DNA of 64,000 nt from Actinoplanes regularis. Its GTDB lineage: Bacteria > Actinomycetota > Actinomycetes > Mycobacteriales > Micromonosporaceae. Below, piece after piece: positions 52,153-60,969 of this stretch. Location: contig NZ_FZNR01000006.1 of the NCBI RefSeq assembly GCF_900188005.1, positions 372,001-436,000 on the forward strand. Reading direction: 5' to 3'. The notes beneath the pieces are model-generated. The model did not search any database. It saw only the letters and a program-made list of their open reading frames with translations, and was not told where the DNA came from. Made by a program: the position numbers and the translations under genes. Each line of letters starts with the position of its first letter. Position 1 is the first letter of the stretch.

Positions 52153-52497
52153 TCACACCTGATCGGGAGCGGTCACCGGCTGGGCTACATCCCAGTGCTC
52201 GACGATCAGATCGTCCTCGAAACGCCAGACGTCCACGACCGCCTCGCCGAGCCCGCCCTCCTGCGGGATCAGCCGGTAGTGGGCGACCACGAACTCGTCG
52301 TCGGCGATCACGCGCTTCAGGTCAAGGGTCGAGGTCGCGATCGGGCCGGTGCTGATGAACTCGATCCACGCCTCCTTGTCACGCGGGCTGTCCGGGTCGT
52401 GGTTGATGAAATCGTCGCGGATGACTTCTTTCAGCACTTCGACGTCGCCCGCGGCGAAACGGCCGAACGCGTCCAGGAAAATATCCTTGATGCTCAT
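52153..52497 (-). CDS. SnoaL-like (NTF2-fold) protein
   Basis: The 114-residue protein starts MSIKDIFLDAFGRFAAGDVEVLKEVIRDDFINHDPD and has the SnoaL-like pattern, ending VDVWRFEDDLIVEHWDVAQPV. Members include cyclases and small binding or epimerase-like proteins; function cannot be told here. It is monocistronic and lies between the importer and a GH26 gene. Confidence 0.83.
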   Translation of the reverse strand: MSIKDIFLDAFGRFAAGDVEVLKEVIRDDFINHDPDSPRDKEAWIEFISTGPIATSTLDLKRVIADDEFVVAHYRLIPQEGGLGEAVVDVWRFEDDLIVEHWDVAQPVTAPDQV

Positions 52498-52760
52498 GCC
52501 CGCACCATGGCATCGATGCGACGCCCTCGTCGATCGCCACGGTCGCAGCCATCCGCCAAACTTCCGAAAGCGGCCGCACTTCTCTCAAGTACGGGTGAGC
52601 GCCGCCGACAACTAATCCCGAGCGATCCGGTGGGCCGGGACTACCCGGCCGAGAGCAACCGGCGGGCACCTCTACGGGCACCGCCGTGACAACTCCGTTC
52701 CCGGAATCTTCTTCGCATGCCCGGCGGGCAACACCGCCGGACTACCTGGGGGGATTCGCT

Positions 52761-53855
52761 GTGAACCGCTCGACGCTGCGTAAGACCGTACTGACGCTGA
52801 CCGCTCTCGCCACCGCGCTCGGTCCGGCGATGGTGGCCGTGCCCGCTCAGGCCTCTTCCGGCGCCACCGCTTCCGGCACTACCGCCTCCCGCGCCACCGC
52901 TTCCGGCGCCACGACGAAGAACTGCGTGACCGGCGCCAAGCTGGTTCCCACCTGCGGCGTGCTGTGGGGCGCCGCGGCCGGCGGCTTCACCGGCAAGCCG
53001 CGCGACCTCGAGCACCGCAACTGGGAGAAGACCAGCGGTCGCACCGCGACGATCTTCCACACCTACCACAAGGGCGACGAGAAGTTCCCGACCGACGCGG
53101 AGATCGCGATGGCCCGGGACAAGGCGAACCCGCGGGTGCTGCTGCTGAACTGGCGCGTCGAGTACGGCTCGACCTGGGCCGCCGTCGCCGCCGGCAAGCA
53201 GGACAAGCGGATCGACGCGTTCGCCGAGCGGGTCAAGACGAAGTTCCCGGAGAAGTTCTTCCTGGTGCTCAACCACGAGCCGGAGGACGACGTGCGCACC
53301 GACGCCAAGTCGGGCATGACCGCCAAGGACTTCGCTGCGTCCTACCGGCACGTGATCCAGCGGCTACGCGGCAAGGGCGTGAACAACGCGGTCAGCGTCG
53401 TCGCCTACATGGGCAACGAGAAGTGGATGGCCCGGGACTGGTGGAAGGACCTCTACCCGGGCGACGACGTCGTCGACTGGATCGGCCTGGACTCGTACGT
53501 CAGCGCGGAGAAGAACTACTACCACGCCGGCGTCTTCAAGGACCTGCTGGACCGTAAGGCCAAGGGCGGCACCGGCTTCTACGACTGGGCGACCAAGACT
53601 CACCCGGGCAAGCCGGTGATGGTCGCCGAGTGGGGTGCCTACCACCGCATCGGCAAGGTGGCCGACAAGTCGGCGCAGTTCAACAGTGTCCTGCCGGAGC
53701 TGGCCAAGCGTCCCGCGGTCAAGGCGATCGTGTACTTCAACACCAAGAAGGACGCCTTCGGCGACCGGGACATCAGCATCGACAGCTCGCCGTCCTCGCT
53801 CGCGTCCTTCCGCAAGCTGGCCGCGAACCCGATCTTCAACGTCGCGGTCCGCTGA
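52761..53855 (+). CDS. Secreted GH26-type glycoside hydrolase
   Basis: The 364-residue protein starts with GTG 52761 (VNRSTLRKTVLTLTALATALGPAMVAVPAQA), a Sec signal, then a short Ala/Ser/Thr repeat (SGATASGTTASRATASGATT). The catalytic domain has LNHEPED (acid/base Glu) and AEWGAY (nucleophile Glu), the clan A pattern of GH26 mannanases and related beta-glycanases. GGGGGGA lies six bases before the start. The exact polysaccharide is unknown. Confidence 0.83.
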   Translation: MNRSTLRKTVLTLTALATALGPAMVAVPAQASSGATASGTTASRATASGATTKNCVTGAKLVPTCGVLWGAAAGGFTGKPRDLEHRNWEKTSGRTATIFHTYHKGDEKFPTDAEIAMARDKANPRVLLLNWRVEYGSTWAAVAAGKQDKRIDAFAERVKTKFPEKFFLVLNHEPEDDVRTDAKSGMTAKDFAASYRHVIQRLRGKGVNNAVSVVAYMGNEKWMARDWWKDLYPGDDVVDWIGLDSYVSAEKNYYHAGVFKDLLDRKAKGGTGFYDWATKTHPGKPVMVAEWGAYHRIGKVADKSAQFNSVLPELAKRPAVKAIVYFNTKKDAFGDRDISIDSSPSSLASFRKLAANPIFNVAVR

Positions 53856-53900
53856 CCCCGCATCGAGCCGCCCGGCCTGACACCGGGCCCTGAACCACTG

Positions 53901-53931
53901 CGAGCCGCCCGGCCTACCGCCGGGCGGCTCG
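53901..53931. terminator. Hairpin terminator between convergent genes
   Basis: CGAGCCGCCCGGC pairs perfectly (13 bp) with its complement around a 5-base loop, between the GH26 gene and the convergent proline-rich membrane protein. It could serve both strands. Confidence 0.75.
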
Positions 53932-53943
53932 ATCAGTTTCCGG

Positions 53944-54555
53944 TCAATTCGACGCCGACGGGGCGGGGGTCGCGGCAGACGGGGCGACGCCGGGCGCGTT
54001 TCCGCCATTTTGCGTACGCCGATCGCCGTGCCGCCCGGGGCCGAAACCACCACGGTCGCCACCGCCCGGGCCCCGGCCGAAGCGCTCGTCCTCCGGGCCG
54101 AACCGGCCGTGGCGGTCGAAACCGCCGTGGCGGTCGCCGTGGTGACCGACGACGGCCCCGCCGACCGCGGTGACGCCCGCGCCCAGGACACAGCCGAGCA
54201 GCAGGGCGGCCGCGACGGCCAGGATCGGCGCTCGCCGGCCACGCCAGCGCGCTCGGCCCGGCCCCGCGGGCGGGCCGGCCGGGACGTACGCCATCCCCGG
54301 CGGCGGGGGCGGCGGCTGGTTGCCACCGGTGCCGATCGGCACGTAGGCCCAGCCGGGCGGGGGCGGCGGCAGGGGCTCCCCGGCGACGGTGGACGCGTAG
54401 GCGCTCCCGGCCGGCTCCACGGTGGGCGCCGGCTCGCCTTCGGCCGACGGGGTCGTGGCGGGCGCGGCGGCCGGCTCCGGGGCGGAGAGGTCGCGGGTTT
54501 CGTCGGCCCTGGGTGATGGGGTGACCGGCTGAGTGGCCGGGTTCTCGTCAGGCAT
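53944..54555 (-). CDS. Proline-rich membrane protein with His/Gly-rich tail
   Basis: The 203-residue protein has an N-terminal Pro/Ala/Glu-rich segment with two copies of PPPPPPGxAYVP, a membrane helix (APILAVAAALLLGCVLGAGVTAVGGAVV) and an extracellular tail rich in His, Gly, Asp and Arg (GHHGDRHGGFDRHGRFGPED). The family is not recognised. The tail could bind metal; the nearby CopC gene makes this worth noting, but no link is shown. Confidence 0.72.
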   Translation of the reverse strand: MPDENPATQPVTPSPRADETRDLSAPEPAAAPATTPSAEGEPAPTVEPAGSAYASTVAGEPLPPPPPGWAYVPIGTGGNQPPPPPPGMAYVPAGPPAGPGRARWRGRRAPILAVAAALLLGCVLGAGVTAVGGAVVGHHGDRHGGFDRHGRFGPEDERFGRGPGGGDRGGFGPGRHGDRRTQNGGNAPGVAPSAATPAPSASN

Positions 54556-54893
54556 CGGGGGGACTCCGGGTTCGATCGCGGGGTGATGGGCGGCCGAGTA
54601 CGAGGATCGCTCGGAGAACTAAGACGATCGGGGTTCGGCGCATAAGAAACGTCTAAGAGCGATCGGGGACGAAGTACGCGTCAGGGGCGTTGCGGCGCGC
54701 GGCGGGCCCGGGTGGCGTGGGAATCGCACGGGGCGTGGCCGGTGGCCTGGGCACGGGGCTCCATCGGTCGTACCGGCGAAGGGGTTTGATTTTCTGAAAG
54801 CTTTGTTTTTCTGAAAGCGGCGAAGCCGCCGGGAACCGACGGGCGGTCCGGGCCGACTAACCGGCAACCCGACGAGAGAGATCTACTGACACC
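54556..54893. other. Spacer with two direct repeats upstream of the CopC gene
   Basis: No gene is seen. TTTCTGAAAGC occurs twice, at 54791-54801 and 54808-54818, a 17-bp period, about 76-100 bp before the CopC-like start. TTTCTGAAA is nearly palindromic, so these may be paired regulator sites. GACGAGAGAGATC before the ATG is a weak ribosome site. Confidence 0.5.
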
Positions 54894-55466
54894 ATGAAGA
54901 AACGCCTTCTGCTCGCCCTCGCCACCGTGCTCGCCGTGCTGGTTCCGGCGGCGCCGGCCGCGGCGCACAATCCGCTTGTCGAGGCGGTGCCGGCCAAGAA
55001 CGCGACCGTGAAGAAAGCACCGGAATCGGTCACGCTGACGTTCCTGGAGAAGCTGAACACGGGCACCAAGATCGCCGTGACCAATGCGGACGGTGCGGCC
55101 GTCGGCGGGTCGGAGCCGAAGGTCAGCGGGAAGACCGTGTCGGTCACCTTCGGCGAGCCCCTGACGAACGGGAAGTACACGGTCGCCTACCAGATCACCG
55201 CGGCCGACGGTGACGTGGTCAAGAGCTCGTACACGTTCACCGTGGCCGCGCCGGAGGCCTCGCCGACCCGTTCGGAGGTGCCGGTCGCGGAGGTCTCGGC
55301 CACCGCGGCGAGCCCCGTCGCCATCGCGACGACGCGGCAGGCGAGCGCGGAGAGCGACAGCGACAGCGGCGGCCCGTGGCTGGGCCTGGCCGCCGGGATC
55401 GGGATCCTGGTGCTGGCCGGCGCGGCCGTCTTCGTCTTCATCCGGCGGCGGAACACTTCCGCCTGA
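54894..55466 (+). CDS. CopC-domain copper-binding protein
   Basis: The 190-residue protein starts MKKRLLLALATVLAVLVPAAPAAAHNPLVEAVPAKNATV. Signal cleavage before His leaves the N-terminal histidine typical of CopC Cu(II) sites. The domain ends YQITAADGDVVKSSYTFTV with the conserved ADGH-like segment as ADGD. An Ala/Ser/Thr linker and a C-terminal membrane helix (WLGLAAGIGILVLAGAAVFVFIRRR) follow. It binds extracellular copper at the membrane surface. A hairpin terminator follows. Confidence 0.88.
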   Translation: MKKRLLLALATVLAVLVPAAPAAAHNPLVEAVPAKNATVKKAPESVTLTFLEKLNTGTKIAVTNADGAAVGGSEPKVSGKTVSVTFGEPLTNGKYTVAYQITAADGDVVKSSYTFTVAAPEASPTRSEVPVAEVSATAASPVAIATTRQASAESDSDSGGPWLGLAAGIGILVLAGAAVFVFIRRRNTSA

Positions 55467-55481
55467 AAGCCACTGACCGTC

Positions 55482-55518
55482 CGAAAGGGAGGCACCCGTC
55501 CGGGGCGCCTCCCTTTCG
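55482..55518 (+). terminator. Terminator after the CopC-like gene
   Basis: CGAAAGGGAGGC pairs perfectly (12 bp) with GCCTCCCTTTCG around a 13-base loop, 16 bp past the stop. Confidence 0.8.
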
Positions 55519-55594
55519 TGCATTCCTGTGAGGTTTGTAAACAGTGGTCAATGGTCTTTACGACCGCGACACTGCTTGGTAACTTCCTGAAACA

Positions 55595-55615
55595 AGTTGC
55601 AAGGACTTGCAGGAC
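55595..55615. promoter_or_regulatory. MalR-like site upstream of the amylase gene
   Basis: AGTTGCAAGGACTTGCAGGAC contains two TTGCA half-elements ten bases apart. CTTGCAG/CTTGCAAG elements are known in maltose- and glucose-controlled amylase promoters of Streptomyces, where a LacI-family MalR binds. Assignment is by resemblance. Confidence 0.45.
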
Positions 55616-55719
55616 CCTCCGGACCCCGGCCGCCCACCAGGCCCGCCGATCCCCCGGATGTGGCGCGAACCCGCTCCAAATCAGCAGCTCATCCCCGGCT
55701 CAAGGGTTGAAAGCGTCAC

Positions 55720-55735
55720 GTGAAAGAAGTTTCAC
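55720..55735. promoter_or_regulatory. Inverted repeat just upstream of the amylase gene
   Basis: GTGAAA-GAAG-TTTCAC is symmetric with 6-bp arms and lies about 30 bp before the amylase ATG, where a repressor would block the leader or promoter. Confidence 0.45.
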
Positions 55736-55765
55736 CACCCGTCCCCAGCAGAAAGCGCCCCCACC

Positions 55766-57991
55766 ATGCGTAAGAGAACCCGCAACCTGGTTCTTACCTC
55801 CGTGACCAGCGTCGCGCTGGCCGCCGCGGGCCTGGCCGGCGTCAGCCTGGCCACCACCGCGAACGCCGCCGTGGCCCTTAACAACAGTGACGTGACCGCG
55901 AACCTGTGGGAGTGGAACTTCGACTCCGTCGCGGCCGCCTGCACCAACCAGCTCGGCCCGGCCGGATACGGCGCGGTCCAGGTCGCCCCGCCGCAGGAGT
56001 CGGTCACGCTCGCCTCCAGCAGCGACGGCACGCACCCGTGGTGGGAGGTGTACCAGCCGGTCTCCTACAACATCTCCGGCCGCCTCGGCAGCCAGGCCAA
56101 GTTCACCAGCATGGTCACCGCCTGCCACAACGCCGGCGTCCGGGTCTACGTGGACGCGGTCATCAACCACATGGCCGGCTCGAACAACACCGTGACCACC
56201 GGGTACGGCGGCTCGACGTTCAGCGCGACCGGCTACTCGTACCCGGCGGTGCCGTACTCGTACAGCGACTTCCACCACCCGAACGACGGCTACTGCTCCG
56301 ACGACGACGGGGTGATCGACGACTACGGCAACTCGGCCGAGGTGCAGAACTGCGAACTGGTCTCGCTCGCCGACCTCAAATCGCAGGACAGCACGGTCCG
56401 TACGAAGATCGCCGGCTATCTGAACAAGCTGATCGACTGGGGTGTGGACGGCTTCCGGGTCGACGCCGCCAAGCACATGGCCGCCGCCGACCTGTCCGCG
56501 ATCAAGTCGCAGCTGCACAGCACCACCGCCGAGGGCAAGACCCCGTACTTCGCCCAGGAGGTCATCCCGGGCGGCAGCGGGGACACCGCGCCGAGCGCCT
56601 ACACCGGCGTCGGCGACCTGCTCGGCTTCTCCTACGCGTACGGCCTGAAGACCCAGTTCGCCAACGGCACGCTCAGCAACCTGTCGGGCATCCCGTCGTG
56701 GAGCCTGGACGCGTCCAGCGCGCTGACCGCGGCCATGGTCACCAACCACGACCTGGAGCGCAACGGCAGCACCCTGCGCTACCAGGACGGCTCCACGTAC
56801 ACCCTGGCCAACTACTTCCTGCTGGCCTACCCGTACGGCAAGCCGTTCCTCTACGACGGTTTCGCCTTCTCCACCTCGGCGACCGGCGCCTCCCCGCCCG
56901 CCGACTCGAACGGCTACGTCACGGACACCAGCTGCTCGAACGGCGCCTGGCAGTGCTCCACCCAGAGCACCGGTATCAAGGGCATGGTCGGCTGGCGCAA
57001 CGCCACCCAGTCGGTGACCACGGTGTCGAACTGGACCAACACCGCCAGCAACGTGATCGGTTTCAGCCGCGGCTCGCTCGGCTGGTTCGGCGTCAACCGC
57101 TCCGGCAGCGCGTCCACCGCGACCTACACGACCGGCCTGGCCAACGGCACCTACTGTGACCGGATCACCGGCGGCGCGACCACCAGCGGCTGCGCCGGCA
57201 CCTCGATCACCGTCTCCGGCGGCACCGCGTCGGTGACCATCCCGGCCAACGGTGCCGTGGCGATCGACGTGAGCGCGAAGTCCGGGGCGGGGAGCACGAC
57301 CTCGCCGACCGCCAGCGCCAGCGCGACCAGCAGCCCGTCCGCCAGCGCGAGTGCGACCACCAGCCCGTCCGCGAGCGTGACCCCCACCTCGACCACCGGG
57401 ACGGTTCAGGCGACGTTCAACGTCTACGCCAGCACGACCAGCGGCACCGGCGTCTACGTGGTCGGGTCGAACGCCGCCCTGGGTGGCTGGGACACCTCGA
57501 AAGCGGTCGCCCTCTCCGCCACCGGATATCCGATCTGGACCGGCACCGTCGCGGTACCCTCCAGCTCCGGCTTCGAGTACAAGTACATCAAGAAGGACTC
57601 GTCCGGGAACGTGACCTGGGAGAGCAACGCGAACCGGGCGGTGACCACCGGCACCTCGGCGGTCACGTTCAACAACAGCTTCGGGGTAGCGAACGCCAGT
57701 GCCACCGCGGTGACCTTCAACGAGACGGCCACGACCGCGACCGGGACCAACGTCTACCTGGTCGGCTCGATCGCCGCGCTGGGCGGCTGGAACACCGCCG
57801 ATGCGATCCCGCTCTCGTCGGCCGGCTACCCGGCCTGGAGCAAGGCGGTGGTCGTCCCGCAGAGCACCGCCTTCGAGTACAAGTACCTCAAGAAGGACGC
57901 CTCGGGGAACGTGACCTGGGAGTCCGGCAGTAACCGGTCGTACACCACCGGCACCGCCACGTCGTACACGATCAGCGACACCTGGAAGTAG
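55766..57991 (+). CDS. Secreted GH13 alpha-amylase with two CBM20 domains
   Basis: The 741-residue protein has a signal peptide (MRKRTRNLVLTSVTSVALAAAGLAGVSLATTANA). A GH13 domain follows with VDAVINHM, GFRVDAAKHM (nucleophile Asp), FAQEVI (acid/base Glu) and TNHDLERN. Then come a beta C-domain, a Ser/Thr/Pro linker near residues 515-545 and two starch-binding CBM20 modules (TGVYVVGSNAALGGWDT... and TNVYLVGSIAALGGWNT...). It degrades extracellular starch. The tandem CBM20 pair is similar enough to suggest internal duplication. Confidence 0.94.
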   Translation: MRKRTRNLVLTSVTSVALAAAGLAGVSLATTANAAVALNNSDVTANLWEWNFDSVAAACTNQLGPAGYGAVQVAPPQESVTLASSSDGTHPWWEVYQPVSYNISGRLGSQAKFTSMVTACHNAGVRVYVDAVINHMAGSNNTVTTGYGGSTFSATGYSYPAVPYSYSDFHHPNDGYCSDDDGVIDDYGNSAEVQNCELVSLADLKSQDSTVRTKIAGYLNKLIDWGVDGFRVDAAKHMAAADLSAIKSQLHSTTAEGKTPYFAQEVIPGGSGDTAPSAYTGVGDLLGFSYAYGLKTQFANGTLSNLSGIPSWSLDASSALTAAMVTNHDLERNGSTLRYQDGSTYTLANYFLLAYPYGKPFLYDGFAFSTSATGASPPADSNGYVTDTSCSNGAWQCSTQSTGIKGMVGWRNATQSVTTVSNWTNTASNVIGFSRGSLGWFGVNRSGSASTATYTTGLANGTYCDRITGGATTSGCAGTSITVSGGTASVTIPANGAVAIDVSAKSGAGSTTSPTASASATSSPSASASATTSPSASVTPTSTTGTVQATFNVYASTTSGTGVYVVGSNAALGGWDTSKAVALSATGYPIWTGTVAVPSSSGFEYKYIKKDSSGNVTWESNANRAVTTGTSAVTFNNSFGVANASATAVTFNETATTATGTNVYLVGSIAALGGWNTADAIPLSSAGYPAWSKAVVVPQSTAFEYKYLKKDASGNVTWESGSNRSYTTGTATSYTISDTWK

Positions 57992-58000
57992 CCCCGGTCA

Positions 58001-58034
58001 GCGAAGGGCCCGCACCTCGGTGCGGGCCCTTCGC
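58001..58034 (+). terminator. Strong terminator after the amylase gene
   Basis: GCGAAGGGCCCGCACC pairs perfectly with its complement (16 bp) with almost no loop, 10 bp past the stop. Confidence 0.85.
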
Positions 58035-58238
58035 GCTGATCATGAACGGTCATGCCGGGGCGACCCGTAACTCCACCCGGCCCCGCGCCACCGGCACCGG
58101 GCCGCCGGCCTCCGCCGCCGCGGCCATCCGGTGTCGGCGCGTCCAGCCATCTGGCACGAAACCATGATCCTCCAATGTGCACCGTCTGCCTATGCTCCGG
58201 CGCGTCGATCCCTCCTCGCCCTGTCTGGAGACATCAGA

Positions 58239-58778
58239 TTGTCCATTCGTGCCGTCTCGATACTGATTGTCAGCGCCGCTCTCGCCCTTGCCACCGCCGC
58301 GTGCTCCAACACCGAGGACGGGGGTACGGCCAACGCCTCGACCGGCTCCGTCGCCCCCACCACGGCCGCGCCGGCGCCATCCACGACCGGGGCGACCGGC
58401 GGCGCCACCACGGTCGTGCCAACTACGGTCAAGGCGACCGATGGTTCCACCGCCGAGGCCGGTCAGGTGTGCCCGGTGACCGTGGAGACGCTGCTCGCGG
58501 CGATGCGGGCCGACAAGAACGGCGGCAGCCGGCTGGCGCAGGGCGCGACCCTGGGCAAGCCTGAGTGCTACGACGGCTACGTCCTCATCCGCCAGACGTC
58601 GATCAAGGACGCGAACGGTGAGCCGGTGGCCGATGACGAGGTCGCGAGATTCAAGCACGAGTCGGACGGGTGGAGATATCAAGGCTCCCATTCGGCCGAC
58701 TACTGCGACGGCATGCCCGACGCCACGGCCGAGTACTTCGCGAGCGACTTCTCCGGAGCGTGCGCCCGCCCTGAGTGA
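58239..58778 (+). CDS. Small secreted lipoprotein
   Basis: From TTG 58239 (LSIRAVSILIVSAALALATAACSNTEDGG) there is a lipoprotein signal with lipobox ATAAC. GGAG lies eight bases upstream, which favours this start over upstream ATGs. The mature part has a long Thr/Ala/Ser linker, then a folded domain of about 100 residues with three cysteines (VCPVTVETL, PECYDGYV, DYCDGMP). The family is not recognised. Confidence 0.75.
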   Translation: MSIRAVSILIVSAALALATAACSNTEDGGTANASTGSVAPTTAAPAPSTTGATGGATTVVPTTVKATDGSTAEAGQVCPVTVETLLAAMRADKNGGSRLAQGATLGKPECYDGYVLIRQTSIKDANGEPVADDEVARFKHESDGWRYQGSHSADYCDGMPDATAEYFASDFSGACARPE

Positions 58779-58808
58779 GCCGCACCGGCAATCACGCATT
58801 GCGACGGC

Positions 58809-59014
58809 TCAGCCGATGCGCTCGGCCGGCGCGACGATGAGCCCTTCGGGCCCCCGGACGTACGCCATCCGCCAAGGCGGGCGCCGTCCCCGGGCGACTT
58901 CAGCATGACGATCTCGGTGCGGGAGCCGGGAATGCCGCAGACCATCTCCACGAACTCGCCCTCGACGAAGGTCCGGCCCCACGGTAGGCGTTCTGAGCCG
59001 GGGAGGCGGGTCAT
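58809..59014 (-). pseudogene. Remnant of a VOC/glyoxalase-family gene
   Basis: The frame from ATG 59014 reads MTRLPGSERL...FVEGEFVEMVCGIPGSRTEIVMLKSPGDGARL, the middle of a VOC protein. A shifted frame then reads MAYVRGPEGLIVAPAERIG before a stop at 58809, the typical VOC C-terminus. The two parts sit within about 200 bp, so much of a normal 130-residue domain is missing and the frame is broken near 58870. The ATG overlaps the HxlR stop (ATGA), so it was once coupled to the regulator. Confidence 0.7.
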
Positions 59015-59373
59015 TGCGCGGCGTCGTAGGCGCGCCGTGCCCGTTCCACCTCTTCGAGGCCGGCGTCGGCCCAGGTGGTCAGCTGAGCGAAGATCGGGCC
59101 GAGGCTGGCACCCAGCTCGGTGATCTCGTATTCGACTCGGGGCGGCACTTCGGCGTGGTAGGTGCGGGTGACGAGCCCGTCGCGTTCGAGCTGCCGCAAC
59201 CGCTGCGTGAGCACCTTCGGGGTGATGCTGGTCAGCCGGCGCTCCAGCGCCACGAAGCGCTGCCGACCGTGCTCGTGCAGGACCCACAGGATGGGCGTGG
59301 TCCATCGACTGAACACGATGTCGATGACCGGCGTGACCGGGCAGGCCAGCTCGGGGTCCGTCGATCGTTCCAC
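59011..59373 (-). CDS. HxlR-family transcriptional regulator
   Basis: The protein starts VERSTDPELACPVTPVIDIVFSRWTTPILWVLHEHGRQRF, then RRLTSITPKVLTQRLRQLERDGLVTRTYHAEVPPRVEYEITELG, the HxlR winged helix with the conserved N-terminal cysteine that may sense electrophiles. GTG 59373 has GGAGG four bases upstream, preferred over ATG 59391. It diverges from an NmrA-like oxidoreductase gene it probably controls. Confidence 0.88.
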   Translation of the reverse strand: MERSTDPELACPVTPVIDIVFSRWTTPILWVLHEHGRQRFVALERRLTSITPKVLTQRLRQLERDGLVTRTYHAEVPPRVEYEITELGASLGPIFAQLTTWADAGLEEVERARRAYDAAQ

Positions 59374-59405
59374 GTGCCCTCCATCACACATCCATTACTA
59401 TCCTC

Positions 59406-59415
59406 TAGGTACCTA
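59406..59415. promoter_or_regulatory. Palindrome between HxlR and oxidoreductase genes
   Basis: TAGGTACCTA is a perfect 10-bp palindrome within TACTATCCTCTAGGTACCTA and CTACTATG. TACT elements with a central symmetric core are typical of HxlR-type sites. It lies in the divergent promoter gap. Confidence 0.5.
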
Positions 59416-59480
59416 CTATGTCGACGCTACTAGCGTTTCCGTCAGCCGCGCGAACGACGCGGCCGAACTGGAGACCACAG

Positions 59481-60320
59481 ATGTTTGTCGTGACAGGAGC
59501 CACCGGAAACGTCGGCCGCACGCTCTCGTCGATCCTCGCGGCGTCGGGTGCCGAGGTGACGGCCGTGTCCCGTGGACGACGCCCGCTCGAGGTGCCGGAC
59601 GGGGTCCGCCACCGGCGCGCAGACCTCGAGCAGCCGGAGAGCCTGCGCCCGGCGGTCGCCGGCGCCGAAGCACTGTTCCTGCTCGTGGAGGGCGCCGGGG
59701 CGCAGCTCGACATGCCCGCGATCCTGCGGGTCGCCGCGGCCGGCGGCGTGAAACGCATCGTGCTGCAGTCCTCGCAAGCGGTCGGCACCCGGCCGGGAGC
59801 CGCATCGCATGCGCCCTTGCGCACCATCGAGGATCTCGTACGCCGGTCCGGCCTCGGCTGGACGATCCTGCGCCCGGGCGGCTTCGCCTCCAACACCTTC
59901 GCCTGGGCCGAGCCGATCCGGGCCGGGCGCACGGTGGCCGCACCCTTCGCCGACGTGGGCCTGCCCGTGGTCGACCCGGACGACATCGCCGAGGTGGCCG
60001 CCGCGGCGCTCCGCGACCGCGCACACGACGGGCGCACCTACGAGCTGACCGGACCGGCGCTGAGCACGCCACGCGAACGGGTTGCCGACCTCGCCGCCGC
60101 GCTCGGCGAGCCGATCGGCTTCGTCGAGCAGACGTCGGAGGAGGCCCGCGAACAGATGCTGCGGTTCATGCCGCCGCCGGTGGTCGAGGGCACGCTGGCG
60201 ATCATCGGCGCGCCGACCGAACGGGAGCAGCGGATCAGCCCGCACGTGGCGGAGGTGCTGGGCCGGTCGCCACGTCACTTCGCCGCCTGGGCCGCGCGCA
60301 ACGTCGACGCCTTCCGCTGA
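59481..60320 (+). CDS. NmrA-like NAD(P)-binding protein
   Basis: The 279-residue protein starts MFVVTGATGNVGRTLSSILAASGAEVTAVSR, an atypical short-chain dehydrogenase Rossmann fold. It has LQSSQAVGTRPG and WTILRPGGFASNTFAW as in NmrA/SDR5-type redox sensors and quinone oxidoreductases. ATG 59481 has GGAG seven bases upstream; the frame is open from 59418. Divergent from the HxlR regulator, suggesting a response to quinone or electrophile stress. Confidence 0.86.
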   Translation: MFVVTGATGNVGRTLSSILAASGAEVTAVSRGRRPLEVPDGVRHRRADLEQPESLRPAVAGAEALFLLVEGAGAQLDMPAILRVAAAGGVKRIVLQSSQAVGTRPGAASHAPLRTIEDLVRRSGLGWTILRPGGFASNTFAWAEPIRAGRTVAAPFADVGLPVVDPDDIAEVAAAALRDRAHDGRTYELTGPALSTPRERVADLAAALGEPIGFVEQTSEEAREQMLRFMPPPVVEGTLAIIGAPTEREQRISPHVAEVLGRSPRHFAAWAARNVDAFR

Positions 60321-60375
60321 CGCGGCGGACGACGGCCTCGCGGTGGTGGCATGCCCTCCACCACCGCGAGGCCGG

Positions 60376-60969
60376 TCAGGAACGGCCGGGCCGGGTGCCG
60401 AGCCGCCACGCCGCGGGGAGCAGTCCGGCCGCTAGGGCGATCTTGAGCGCGTCGCCGGGCAGGAACGGTGTCATGCCGGCGGCGATCGCCTGCTGAGCGT
60501 TCAGGTGCAGGGCGACCGCCAGCCACGTGACGCCGACGGCGTAGATGACCAGGTTGCCGAGCAGCATCGTCGGCGCCACCCGCCAGGGGGTACGGTCCGC
60601 GCCGCGACGGGCGAGCACCCCGACCAGGGCAGCGGCCAGAACCATGCCGATGAGGTATCCGAACGTCACACCGGGCAGGCCGGCGGATCCGCCGGCGAAC
60701 CAGGGCACACCGGCGACACCGGCGAGGACGTACGCCAGGCAGGCGGCCGGGCCACGCCACGGTCCGAGGGCCGCGGCGGCGAGCAGCACCGCGAACGTCT
60801 GCCCGGTCACCGGGACCGGGCTGCCCGGGATCGGCACGCTGATCTGGGCGCTGACCCCGATGAGCGCGGCTGCGCCGACGACCAGCAGCCCGTCGCGGAC
60901 CACCGAGCGCCGGGCGCTCAGGAGATCGGCCAGGACGAGCCGCGGCGCGGGAAGTACGAGATCGGACAT
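60376..60969 (-). CDS. bioY: Biotin transporter BioY
   Basis: The 197-residue membrane protein has the BioY pattern: ISVPIPGSPVPVTGQTFAVLLAAAALGPWRG, GVPWFAGGSAGLPGVTFGYLIG, and GMTPFLPGDALKIALAAGL near the C-terminus. It is the substrate-binding S component of biotin ECF transporters. Its ATG overlaps the stop of the thioesterase gene (TGATG), so it is made with the polyketide genes, perhaps to supply biotin for acyl-CoA carboxylases that provide extender units (inference). Confidence 0.93.
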   Translation of the reverse strand: MSDLVLPAPRLVLADLLSARRSVVRDGLLVVGAAALIGVSAQISVPIPGSPVPVTGQTFAVLLAAAALGPWRGPAACLAYVLAGVAGVPWFAGGSAGLPGVTFGYLIGMVLAAALVGVLARRGADRTPWRVAPTMLLGNLVIYAVGVTWLAVALHLNAQQAIAAGMTPFLPGDALKIALAAGLLPAAWRLGTRPGRS

